Assembly (NCBI GenBank): GCA_003213495.1
Contig: QCMW01000001.1
Span: 874,181-926,703, forward strand
Length of the DNA stretch: 52,523 nt
Direction: 5' to 3'
Origin: SAR86 cluster bacterium AG-422-O05
GTDB taxonomy: Bacteria > Pseudomonadota > Gammaproteobacteria > Magnimaribacterales > D2472
Part shown: piece after piece, positions 1 to 7,782 of the stretch
Numbering within the stretch: position 1 is the first letter of the stretch
How the letters are laid out: each line of letters opens with the position of its first letter
Position numbers and translations under genes: made by a program
Notes under the pieces: model-generated
Told to the model about the DNA's origin: nothing
The model's input: the letters and a program-made list of their open reading frames with translations, nothing else
Databases searched by the model: none

Positions 1-1875
1 ATGACCAGAGATGCTAAATCAAATTATTTTATTAACAATACAAAATGCAGAAGAAAAGATGTTCAAGACATTTTCCTTGGTACAGGACTAAGCTCATATG
101 CAATTATTGAGCAAGGAATGGTTAGTAGACTGGTTAGCTCTAAACCTGACGAGTTAAGGGCTCATTTAGAAGAAGCAGCCGGTGTATCTAAATATAAAGA
201 AAGAAGAAAAGAAACAGAATCTAGAATTAAAAGAACAAAAGAAAATCTATCAAGAGTAAAAGATATTAAAGATGAAATAGGCAGACTGATTAAAAGATTG
301 CAGAATCAAGCAAAAGCAGCAGAAAAATATAATTTATTGAAAGATGAAAAATCAAAGCTTGAGCTAGATAAGGCAATATTATTTTCAATAGAAGCAAAAA
401 ATAATAGAGATGGCCTTCAAAAAAAATTAGACGGCCTTAAAAGAGACCTGAAAATCAAAAATGCGGAATCGGATACATATCAATCTCAAATCGATCAATA
501 TAGAACCGAAAATGAGTCAGTGTTAAAAGAATATGAAAATGCTCAAAAAAACTTTTATGCAATTGGAGCTGAAATAGCTAAAAGAGAGGCTAATCTTCAA
601 AATATTATTAAATCTCAATTAGAAATTAAAGATAATTTAGAGAAGGCTTCTGCAAATTACGAAAAAGCCAAAGCTACTGAAAAAAACTTCGATGAGTTAA
701 GTCCAAGCGAAAAGGCTATGCATATATTAGATGAGATTATAAATACAATCCAAAAACACGCTATTAAAACTGAAAATATTGATAATAAATCACTAGAATT
801 AAAAAAACTTTTAAAAGATATTTTAAATATTGCTACTGCGCAGTCCAAAACATTGATTGACGAGTATCTAAAACGTCAAAATGAACTTGAAATACAAATT
901 CAAGATGATCAAAAAAACAAGAAAGTAATTGAAGATGAAATAAAAGAATTTGTTGATCAAAGTTCGAAAGCAGAATCCATTCTGATTACTCTTAGGCAAA
1001 AGCAATCAAAGTTTAATGACGATTTAAGAGAACTTGAGAATAAAAAATCAATTTCAGATCTAGATTCTAGAGCAATATCAGAAAAAATTACAAATATCAG
1101 AATTGAACTTAATACATATGAAGTAAATTTAGAGAATTCTAATAAAAAGATTCAAGAAGCTGGGTTAGAGCTTCAAACAATTAATTTTTCTGAATACGAA
1201 GGCAATTCTACAGACGATATTGAAAATAAACTTACAGATTTAGAAGCTAAAATTATAAGACTTGGAGCTATAAATCTTGCAGCTCCAGAAGAAATAAAAG
1301 AAGAATCAAAACGAAAAGAAGAGCTTGATGAGCAGTATGCAGACCTAACAGAAGCATTAGAAAAATTAACAAGTGCAATAAAGAAAATTGATCAAGAAAC
1401 AAAAACAATCTTTAAAGATAGTTTTGATGCTGTCAATATAAAATTAAAAGAAATGTTCCCAAAATTATTTGGAGGAGGTGTGGCAGAACTTACTTTAACT
1501 GATGAAAACGAATTAAATGCCGGTGTTGTTCTTATGGCAAGACCGCCTGGTAAAAAAAATTCATCAATTTCGCAGCTTTCTGGAGGCGAGAAAGCGTTAA
1601 CGGCATTGGCTTTGGTATTTGCAATTTTCAATTTAAATCCAGCTCCATTTTGCTTATTAGATGAAGTAGATGCTCCATTGGATGACTTGAATACATTAAG
1701 ATTTGTAAATATGGTCGATGAAATGTCAGATACAGTTCAGTTTATTTTTATTACACATAACAAAGTATCAATGGAAAGAAGTGATCATTTAATGGGTGTA
1801 ACAATGCAAGAGGCTGGTGTTTCAAGAGTTGTGTCTGTAGATGTTAATCAAGCCGTTGAGATGGCACAATCTTAG
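1..1875 (+). CDS. smc: Chromosome segregation ATPase SMC, 5'-truncated by window edge; hinge domain not found
   Basis: C-terminal 624 residues of an SMC ATPase, the DNA-organising motor of bacterial condensin. The first residues (TRDAKSNYFINNTKCRR) match an internal part of the N-terminal head, so the true start lies upstream and roughly 110 residues are missing. Visible parts: the N-head with SSYAIIEQGMVSRL and EEAAGVSKYKERR (about 30-65), a coiled coil (about 70-225), a short non-coil stretch (about 226-290), a return coil (about 290-455), and the C-head with signature QLSGGEKAL near 528 and Walker B CLLDEVDAPLDD near 553. The usual hinge of about 180 residues is not visible and the arms are short; the whole protein would be about 730 residues against about 1150 for the family. 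The stop abuts the zipA start (TAGATG). Confidence 0.93.
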   Translation: MTRDAKSNYFINNTKCRRKDVQDIFLGTGLSSYAIIEQGMVSRLVSSKPDELRAHLEEAAGVSKYKERRKETESRIKRTKENLSRVKDIKDEIGRLIKRLQNQAKAAEKYNLLKDEKSKLELDKAILFSIEAKNNRDGLQKKLDGLKRDLKIKNAESDTYQSQIDQYRTENESVLKEYENAQKNFYAIGAEIAKREANLQNIIKSQLEIKDNLEKASANYEKAKATEKNFDELSPSEKAMHILDEIINTIQKHAIKTENIDNKSLELKKLLKDILNIATAQSKTLIDEYLKRQNELEIQIQDDQKNKKVIEDEIKEFVDQSSKAESILITLRQKQSKFNDDLRELENKKSISDLDSRAISEKITNIRIELNTYEVNLENSNKKIQEAGLELQTINFSEYEGNSTDDIENKLTDLEAKIIRLGAINLAAPEEIKEESKRKEELDEQYADLTEALEKLTSAIKKIDQETKTIFKDSFDAVNIKLKEMFPKLFGGGVAELTLTDENELNAGVVLMARPPGKKNSSISQLSGGEKALTALALVFAIFNLNPAPFCLLDEVDAPLDDLNTLRFVNMVDEMSDTVQFIFITHNKVSMERSDHLMGVTMQEAGVSRVVSVDVNQAVEMAQS

Positions 1876-2502
1876 ATGAATAGCAATTATGAAATTTATA
1901 TTGTTGGCTCAGCAATTTTATTTTTTTTAATTATTGTATTTTTCTATATTCGAAAAATTTCAAACTCTCAAGAACTAAAAGTTAAAATAGAATCTTTGCA
2001 GGATCCTTTGGAATCATCAAATCTTATCAATGAAGATAACTCTAATGCATCATTTGATGATGATACCCAAACAGAACAAGATCAAGAGTTAGTTATATTT
2101 AATTTAATTTCTTCGGATAAGTCATTTTTTAATATTTCACAGTTATTTGGTTTTCTATCTAACTGTGGGGCAAAGTTAAATAATGGTTTTTTTTCTTTTT
2201 ATGACGAAAAAAATAATGAAAACTTCAGGATAATAAATGCTTTAAAACCTGGAACTTTTGATAATGAAACAGAAACTTTTGCCATAGTATTAGTATCAGA
2301 CTTAGCTAAAGCGGAACATCCTTTATTGACCGTAAAATCTATGATTGATATTGCAGCAATTTTCTCTGAAAATTTTCATTCATCAATGTGTAATCAAGAC
2401 AGAACTCCAATTACAAAGCAGATGATTTCACATATAGAATCAAAAGCACAAGAAATTGAAAGAATTAGAAAATTGCCCGTAAATAGTTTGGATAAAGAAT
2501 GA
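1876..2502 (+). CDS. zipA: Cell division protein ZipA
   Basis: Membrane anchor that tethers FtsZ at the division ring. Residues 7-27 form one N-terminal transmembrane helix, residues 28-70 are an acidic linker, and from about 72 onward comes the FtsZ-binding ZipA C-terminal domain, recognised by FNLISSDKSFFNISQLFGFL, the KPGTFD motif near 133 and the closing helix with TPITKQMISHIESKAQEIER. At 208 residues it is shorter than the E. coli protein (about 330), mainly because the Pro/Gln-rich linker is reduced. It starts on the base after the smc stop and its TGA overlaps the ligase ATG (ATGA), so smc, zipA and ligase are translationally coupled. The smc-zipA order is usual in gammaproteobacteria, which supports the call. 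Confidence 0.85.
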   Translation: MNSNYEIYIVGSAILFFLIIVFFYIRKISNSQELKVKIESLQDPLESSNLINEDNSNASFDDDTQTEQDQELVIFNLISSDKSFFNISQLFGFLSNCGAKLNNGFFSFYDEKNNENFRIINALKPGTFDNETETFAIVLVSDLAKAEHPLLTVKSMIDIAAIFSENFHSSMCNQDRTPITKQMISHIESKAQEIERIRKLPVNSLDKE

Positions 2503-2921
2503 CAGATCCTTGGAAAATTATTAAACAGCTTGAGAGTGATAATAGTAGGCTCTTCAAAGAAGATGTAATCAAACAACATCTTCATGATTCAACTTTTCAA
2601 GAAGGTTTAGCGATGTGTTTAGATGCACTTGTAACTTTTGGTGTAAAGCAAGTGCCAGAATCCAATCAAAATGGCAAAGGTCTTGATTGGAAAACTTTTA
2701 AAGAAGGAGCAAATCTATTAATTGAAAGAGAAAGAACTGGACATGCTGCAAGAGATTTAATACTAGATTTAATGCATGCTGCAAAAATGAATCAATGGAA
2801 TGATTGGTATAGAAGAATATTGATAAAAGACTTACGGTGCGGAGTCAGTGAAAAGACGGTTAACAATGTTGCAAAAAAAATGAACCTTGATTATAGCGTT
2901 CCCGTTTTTCATGCATGTTAG
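2499..2921 (+). CDS. ATP-dependent DNA ligase, N-terminal part (DNA-binding domain); separated from catalytic part by a -1 frame change
   Basis: This 140-residue protein matches the N-terminal helical DNA-binding region of T4-type ATP-dependent ligases. The closing stretch WYRRILIKDLRCGVSEKTVN is the part just before the nucleotidyltransferase domain in that family. It ends at TAG 2919-2921, while the next frame opens with ATG at 2915 and continues the homology with MLAHDGAKHP. One extra base near 2915 would fuse both parts into a normal ligase of about 428 residues. Either a base is missing (mutation or sequence error), or the two parts are made separately by coupled translation (ATGTTAG overlap). 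The position after zipA is where the NAD-dependent ligA normally sits in gammaproteobacteria. Confidence 0.75.
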   Translation: MTDPWKIIKQLESDNSRLFKEDVIKQHLHDSTFQEGLAMCLDALVTFGVKQVPESNQNGKGLDWKTFKEGANLLIERERTGHAARDLILDLMHAAKMNQWNDWYRRILIKDLRCGVSEKTVNNVAKKMNLDYSVPVFHAC

Positions 2922-3784
2922 CTCATGATGGAGCAAAGCATCCAAAAAAAATTAAGGGCAATTGTCTTGTTGAATACAAATATGATGGCGTAAGAGTAAT
3001 AGCTATTGTCAAAAAAAACAAAGCAACTCTTTATAGCAGAAATGGTAAAGTGTTTAATAATTTTCCTCATATTGAAGATGCCTTAAGTAAATCGGAGTTT
3101 AATAATCTCGTACTGGATGGTGAAATTATGAGTGATGATTTTCAGGCACTCATGAAACAAGTTTATAGAAAATCAGGTGCAGAGACCGATGATGCCTATC
3201 TTGCATTATTTGATTTACTACCACTTGATGAATTTAATAATGGAAAAAGTAAATTAAATACACTAGAAAGAAAAAAACAGTTAGACAAGTTATCTGAATC
3301 TTTTCAAAGCTGCATCAAGTTGGTTGATTATGTCATTTTAAATTTTGACGATGAAAGTGGGAATGACACATTTACAAAAATGAATAAAGAGGCTTTAGAT
3401 AAAGGGTATGAAGGTTTGATGATTAAACCAAGTGAAAATTATTATGAAAGCAAGAGAAGTCACGCATGGTTAAAAATTAAACCATTCATAGAGGTGACAT
3501 TAAAAATTATTAGTATTCAAGAGGGTACTGGAAAACATGAAGGAAAATTAGGAGCTTTTCAGGTTGAAGGAACTGATGATGGCAAATTTTTTTCATTAAG
3601 CGTAGGAAGCGGTTTAACTGATGAAGATAGAGATAAATTTTGGGAATCAAGAGATAAATTAATTGGAATGCTGGTCGAGATAAGAGCAGATGCTATTACT
3701 CAAAGCATAGAAGGGGAACACTACAGTTTAAGATTTCCACGTTTTAAAAGTTTTAGAGGCTTTAAAAAAGATGAAAAAATATAA
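2915..3784 (+). CDS. ATP-dependent DNA ligase, catalytic part (nucleotidyltransferase and OB fold)
   Basis: This part carries the complete catalytic core of an ATP-dependent DNA ligase, which seals nicks by lysine adenylation. Motif I is EYKYDGVRV (Lys about residue 23), motif III is VLDGEIM (about 70), motif IV is EGLMIKP (about 168) and motif V is AWLKIKP (about 186). An OB-fold region follows to residue 289, ending in LRFPRFKSFRGFKKDE. There are no zinc-finger, HhH or BRCT regions as in LigA. The ATG at 2915 lies inside the end of the upstream part, and no independent Shine-Dalgarno is obvious. The 3' end overlaps the next lipoprotein start by 14 bases. The core is intact, so the pair could still be functional as two chains; the family assignment is firm, the split is not explained. 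Confidence 0.85.
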   Translation: MLAHDGAKHPKKIKGNCLVEYKYDGVRVIAIVKKNKATLYSRNGKVFNNFPHIEDALSKSEFNNLVLDGEIMSDDFQALMKQVYRKSGAETDDAYLALFDLLPLDEFNNGKSKLNTLERKKQLDKLSESFQSCIKLVDYVILNFDDESGNDTFTKMNKEALDKGYEGLMIKPSENYYESKRSHAWLKIKPFIEVTLKIISIQEGTGKHEGKLGAFQVEGTDDGKFFSLSVGSGLTDEDRDKFWESRDKLIGMLVEIRADAITQSIEGEHYSLRFPRFKSFRGFKKDEKI

Positions 3785-4382
3785 TTTAAATTATCTTTTT
3801 TTTGCGATAGTTATTATTTTATTGCAGTCTTGTATTTCAAAACCTCCTGAAAATCCTGACAATATTTGTTTAATTTTTAAAGAAAAGAAAAGTTGGTATA
3901 AAGCGGCTATAAGGTCTGAAAAACGCTGGAAAATACCTCCGCATGTTCTAATGTCGTTTGTCTATCAGGAATCTAGTTATAAAGCTAATGCTAAGCCTGA
4001 AAGAGACAAAGTTTTAGGTTTTATACCATGGTCTAGACCTTCTTCTGCTTCAGGTTACTCACAGGCACTTACAAAGACGTGGGAAGACTACAAGGATGAA
4101 ACAGGCAATACAAGAGCTAATCGAAAAAACTTTAGTGATTCTGCAGACTTTATCGGATGGTACGCTAGCAAAGGTTATTATCAAGGATTTGAAAAACAAG
4201 ATGCTAGGTCTTTATATCTTGCATATCATGAAGGATATGGTGGTTTTGAGAGAAAAACATATAGAAAAAAACAATGGCTAATAAAGGTTGCTGACAGAGT
4301 TCAAGCAAGATCTTCGAAATATCAACAACAATATTGGGGATGCTCACAAGAATTAAAGAAAAAGAGATTTTTAATTTTTTAA
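3771..4382 (+). CDS. Lytic transglycosylase-like lipoprotein (SLT fold)
   Basis: A 203-residue protein with a lipoprotein signal (hydrophobic residues 8-18, lipobox LQSC with Cys21). It has a goose-lysozyme/SLT-like core: the catalytic Glu is likely E67 in FVYQESSYKANAKP, followed by SGYSQALTKTWEDYK and an AYHEGYGGF motif near 152 that corresponds to the AYNAG region of lytic transglycosylases. Such enzymes cleave peptidoglycan glycan strands in the periplasm. The start overlaps the end of the ligase by 14 bases, so it is probably the last gene of the smc operon. Its stop is directly followed by the stop of the convergent peptidase gene; the AT-rich junction has no convincing terminator hairpin. 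Confidence 0.75.
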   Translation: MKKYNLNYLFFAIVIILLQSCISKPPENPDNICLIFKEKKSWYKAAIRSEKRWKIPPHVLMSFVYQESSYKANAKPERDKVLGFIPWSRPSSASGYSQALTKTWEDYKDETGNTRANRKNFSDSADFIGWYASKGYYQGFEKQDARSLYLAYHEGYGGFERKTYRKKQWLIKVADRVQARSSKYQQQYWGCSQELKKKRFLIF

Positions 4383-4674
4383 TTAAATATTTTTAATCTT
4401 AAAATTAAGACTTTTCATTTCTTCAATATAGTTTTTGCCTGCGATTACAGATTTTTTAGATTCATTAAATAGATATTTTTGAGATACATTTATCAAGTCA
4501 TCAATTGTACAGGCTTTTACTTTTTCTCTTATTTCTAACCTTGTTTTAATATTTTTTCTATCAATATTCATAGAAAAATCACTCATTGCCTCGCCAAACG
4601 GAGAGAGCGGTTTATCAATGCTTGATATGATTCCTAAGATGCCTTCATCAAGCTGCTCTTGGGTAATGTTTTTT
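4383..4674 (-). pseudogene. PreP-like M16C peptidase, C-terminal fragment after frameshift
   Basis: The C-terminal piece of the peptidase encoded upstream at 4648-7242, in another frame. From about 4674 down it reads LKNITQEQLDEGILGIISSI and DKPLSPFGEAMSDF, which is the family continuation of the upstream part. The upstream frame ends in REWSLKK and then a short nonsense tail. Removing one A from the minus-strand A6 run (complement of 4669-4674) gives REWSLKNITQEQLDEG in one frame. The ATG-initiated frame that could be drawn from 4799 reads nonsense until the junction, so this is not a separate gene. Confidence 0.75.
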
Positions 4675-7242
4675 AAGTGACCATTCTCTAGATTTTTTGA
4701 AGTCTTGAAATGTTTCAGTACATCTTGGATCTCGATATGAAAAGAATTTAAAAACCTTATTGTTTGAATCTTGCATAGCTCCCGAACCATAAGCCCCACC
4801 TTTTTCTCTTATAGCTGTATGTAAATAACCATTTCTTAAAACAGCACCTAAGACACTAAGAGCTGGTGCATCATTATGAAAGAAGTCAACGGTTGGAAAA
4901 GCTTCAGCACAGTAAGTTACTTGAGCTCCTGTGATCCAACCTATTGATTCTTCTTGTATGTCAAAATAATTTTGAGTACAAAAAGCAGCATCCTTATTTT
5001 GTAATTGAAAATTAATTTTAGATTCACTCATATCTGTTGAAGATGCAGTAAATGAGAAAGATGGGATAGGATTAATCTTACTTTTTATGCTTTCTAATAG
5101 TTCAACATATTTTTCAAGTTCATTGTTTTTTTCAATATTATTTGAAAGCTTGCTTGTATTGGTAATGAAATTTATGCCAGACGCATAATCATTTGTAGCC
5201 GATATATTATTTATTTGTGCTGCAGCATTGCTCATTGAAAGAAAATGTCCGTTTTGTATCAAAGATTTTTCAATATCTGAGGATATGAAGTTAAGCATAT
5301 CTTTAATTCTGTCTTTATCAGAAAAAGTAGCATTTTTTGCAGTTTCAATCATCAATTCTTGCATTTCTTTTTCCTTCTCTTCTAATGATTTTGATGTAAT
5401 TTTTAATCCTAAAGAATGAGATGATTGTTCTTCATTTGGAATTAAAACAAAGTTTGCAGAAATTCCTCCCGTCACTGCTGACTGTATCTTTTGAACTTCT
5501 ATATAACTCTTTTTTCCAATTCCAACATCAGTTAAGGTGTTGGTAAATAATGATGCAATTTTAAACTCATCTTTAGTAAGCGGACTGCATGGAAGAATAA
5601 TTGAATGATAAGTAATTCCGTTAGTGCCTACTTTATAGAAATAATTTTTGTCATCAATTGATACAGATTTACTGTAGGAGCGAGTCTTTGGAATATCGGT
5701 TTTTGTTACTTTTGGTAAAAGTTCAGGGTTATCATGTTTTTCTTGCCTTAATTTTAAATTTTTGGTTAATTCAATAATTCTTTCTTTTTCTTTTTCTGAT
5801 AGTTTTTTTGATTTTTTATTAATCTTTTCTTTAATTTTTTGTTCATTTTTAGAGTTAAATTCAACATCTGGAGCAAGACAATAATTTACTCTATGTGGAT
5901 TATTGATAATTTTGGTCTCAATAAGAGCTTCAATATATTTTTCTTTCTTTAAGTTGTTTTTAATTGTGTCAAATGATGAGTCTAAGTCTAATATTTTAAT
6001 GGGATCATCATTATGAAGACATGCCGGTAGGCAGCTTAGCATTAATTGAAGTCCATAAGGCATTCCAGATCCAGTAATTTCTCTTTGTTTAATTTCAAGC
6101 TGATGAAGCGAAGATTTAATTAAATCTTTTGGTATACCATTTGAAACTACATCCTTTAGACAATTTAAAATTAATTCTTCGATCTCAAGCTGTTTATTTG
6201 AAGATACACCTTCTAGGCCTGCAGCAAAAACAAGCTCTTTGTGATCAGCCTCAAGACCTGTTAATGGAGATAATGATTTTCCTAGGTCAGTATTTTCTAA
6301 AGCTTTTCTTAGAGGCGAAGCAGAATTATCTAGAAGTATGTTTGATACTAAGAAAGATTCTAATAATTCGACAGGATCATGACTTTCCCCCAACAGCCAG
6401 CTTAAAACAACGTGATGATTGTTTTCGTCTTCTGGCATAGGATTATAAAACTCGGTAACAGTTTTTGGTTTAGATATCCTATCTTCATTTTTAACACCAA
6501 TGATTTCATCTGATGGATCAAAATCTTGTAATACATTTTTACTAATGAATTCTTGGACTTCTTGTGGATTGACATTACCAAATGTAAAAAAAGTTGCATT
6601 TGAAGGGTGATAATGCTTTTGATGAAAATCTACAAGATATTCATGAGTTAAATCTAATATGTTTTCAGGATTGCCACCACTGTTGTGCTTGTATGTCGAG
6701 CTGTTGTAAAGATGTTTAGATAAACCATGCCATAATTGACTTGATATAGAGCTCATCGCACCTTTCATTTCATTGTAAACGACTCCTTTGATCTCTAAGT
6801 CGCTGTTAGCATTACTATCCTCAGAAAATTCAAGCCTGTGACCTTCCTGAAGAAAATCAAGCTCATCCAAATTTGGAAAAAAAGAAGAATCAAGATATAC
6901 ACTAAGTAAATTATTAAAATCTTTGTCATTCTGGGTTGCAAAAGGATATGCAGTCCAGTCGCTTGATGTAAATGCATTCATGAAAGTATTTAATGATCTT
7001 CTGATCATCATAAAGAAAGGATCTCTAACTGGGTATTTTTTTGATCCACATAAAGCGGTATGCTCTAAAATATGAGCTACGCCAGTTGAATCTTCAGGAA
7101 TTGTTCTAAAGGCAACCATAAATACCTTTTCATCACTATTAGATTCTAAATGAATATGCTTGCATTTAAATTCAGATTCAGTATATATTTGAGCATTAAG
7201 GTCTAATAATTTTATGTACTTTTGATCTTCTAAATTAAACAT
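4648..7242 (-). CDS. Insulinase-like metallopeptidase of the PreP family (M16C), frameshifted near its 3' end
   Basis: An 864-residue open frame of an M16C zinc peptidase, the family that degrades presequences and other unfolded peptides. The inverted zinc motif HILEH is at 57-61, with the downstream Glu likely in the GVVYNEMKGAMSS region. The second, inactive half contains REKGGAYGSGAMQ. Full-length relatives have about 970 residues; here the frame ends early after an A6 run (complement of 4669-4674) and the last ~95 residues continue in another frame. There is no signal peptide, so it is probably cytoplasmic. The ATG is preceded by TATAAA and a 9-base gap on the minus strand, with no Shine-Dalgarno. 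It diverges from the lipoprotein at 7261 with only 18 bases between starts. Confidence 0.88.
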   Translation of the reverse strand: MFNLEDQKYIKLLDLNAQIYTESEFKCKHIHLESNSDEKVFMVAFRTIPEDSTGVAHILEHTALCGSKKYPVRDPFFMMIRRSLNTFMNAFTSSDWTAYPFATQNDKDFNNLLSVYLDSSFFPNLDELDFLQEGHRLEFSEDSNANSDLEIKGVVYNEMKGAMSSISSQLWHGLSKHLYNSSTYKHNSGGNPENILDLTHEYLVDFHQKHYHPSNATFFTFGNVNPQEVQEFISKNVLQDFDPSDEIIGVKNEDRISKPKTVTEFYNPMPEDENNHHVVLSWLLGESHDPVELLESFLVSNILLDNSASPLRKALENTDLGKSLSPLTGLEADHKELVFAAGLEGVSSNKQLEIEELILNCLKDVVSNGIPKDLIKSSLHQLEIKQREITGSGMPYGLQLMLSCLPACLHNDDPIKILDLDSSFDTIKNNLKKEKYIEALIETKIINNPHRVNYCLAPDVEFNSKNEQKIKEKINKKSKKLSEKEKERIIELTKNLKLRQEKHDNPELLPKVTKTDIPKTRSYSKSVSIDDKNYFYKVGTNGITYHSIILPCSPLTKDEFKIASLFTNTLTDVGIGKKSYIEVQKIQSAVTGGISANFVLIPNEEQSSHSLGLKITSKSLEEKEKEMQELMIETAKNATFSDKDRIKDMLNFISSDIEKSLIQNGHFLSMSNAAAQINNISATNDYASGINFITNTSKLSNNIEKNNELEKYVELLESIKSKINPIPSFSFTASSTDMSESKINFQLQNKDAAFCTQNYFDIQEESIGWITGAQVTYCAEAFPTVDFFHNDAPALSVLGAVLRNGYLHTAIREKGGAYGSGAMQDSNNKVFKFFSYRDPRCTETFQDFKKSREWSLKKHYPRAA

Positions 7243-7260
7243 TTAAATAACTTTATAAAT

Positions 7261-7773
7261 ATGAAAACAACAATATCACTTTTAAGCTTAATATTTTTAA
7301 TGAGTTGTGTTTCTACACAATCAAATATAAAAATCGACTCTATTGAGACATTCAATTTAGATAATTATAACGATTTTAATATAAAGATAAATAACTCAAA
7401 TTTGAGTGCTGAGGTTAACCCAATTGTTTTAGAGAAATTTAAAGAAAATTTAAAAAATTCAATAGAGGAGAGGGGCCTGAGTTTTAATCAAGATTCAGAT
7501 TTGATATTTGATATTAATTTTACTACTAAGGATACGGTTGAATCTGACAGAATGAATCATTATTACTCAAGATATTATTGGGATTACTATATGTACCGTG
7601 ATGATTTGTATACTGTTACTCAAAATATTTTGCGCGTTAATTTAAAAGATTTATCACAAGACAAGACTGTGTGGACAGTAGTTACTGTTTGGAGAGATGG
7701 TTCAAGTCGATCAATCTCATATGATGATGCTTCAAATATTCTCGTAGATGAAATAATGGTAAGTTTTTTATAA
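7261..7773 (+). CDS. DUF4136-like lipoprotein
   Basis: A 170-residue predicted lipoprotein: signal residues 1-15 with lipobox LMSC (Cys16). The mature part begins with a beta-rich region (IKIDSIETFNLDNYNDFNI) and has a conserved-looking end with NILRVNLKDLSQDKTVWTVV and DDASNILVDEIM. This pattern resembles the DUF4136 family of small outer-membrane-associated lipoproteins, whose function is unknown. A Tyr-rich segment (HYYSRYYWDYYMYRDD, near 100-115) is like the loop seen in that family. It lies just upstream of the sulfatase-like lipoprotein with a 9-base gap and may be cotranscribed. Confidence 0.6.
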   Translation: MKTTISLLSLIFLMSCVSTQSNIKIDSIETFNLDNYNDFNIKINNSNLSAEVNPIVLEKFKENLKNSIEERGLSFNQDSDLIFDINFTTKDTVESDRMNHYYSRYYWDYYMYRDDLYTVTQNILRVNLKDLSQDKTVWTVVTVWRDGSSRSISYDDASNILVDEIMVSFL

Positions 7774-7782
7774 ACTATTTTA

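Noticed and set aside
4383-4799. A separate 138-residue gene on the minus strand
   Set aside because: Its first 40 or so residues overlap the peptidase out of frame and look like nonsense, while the remainder continues the peptidase after the A6 frameshift.
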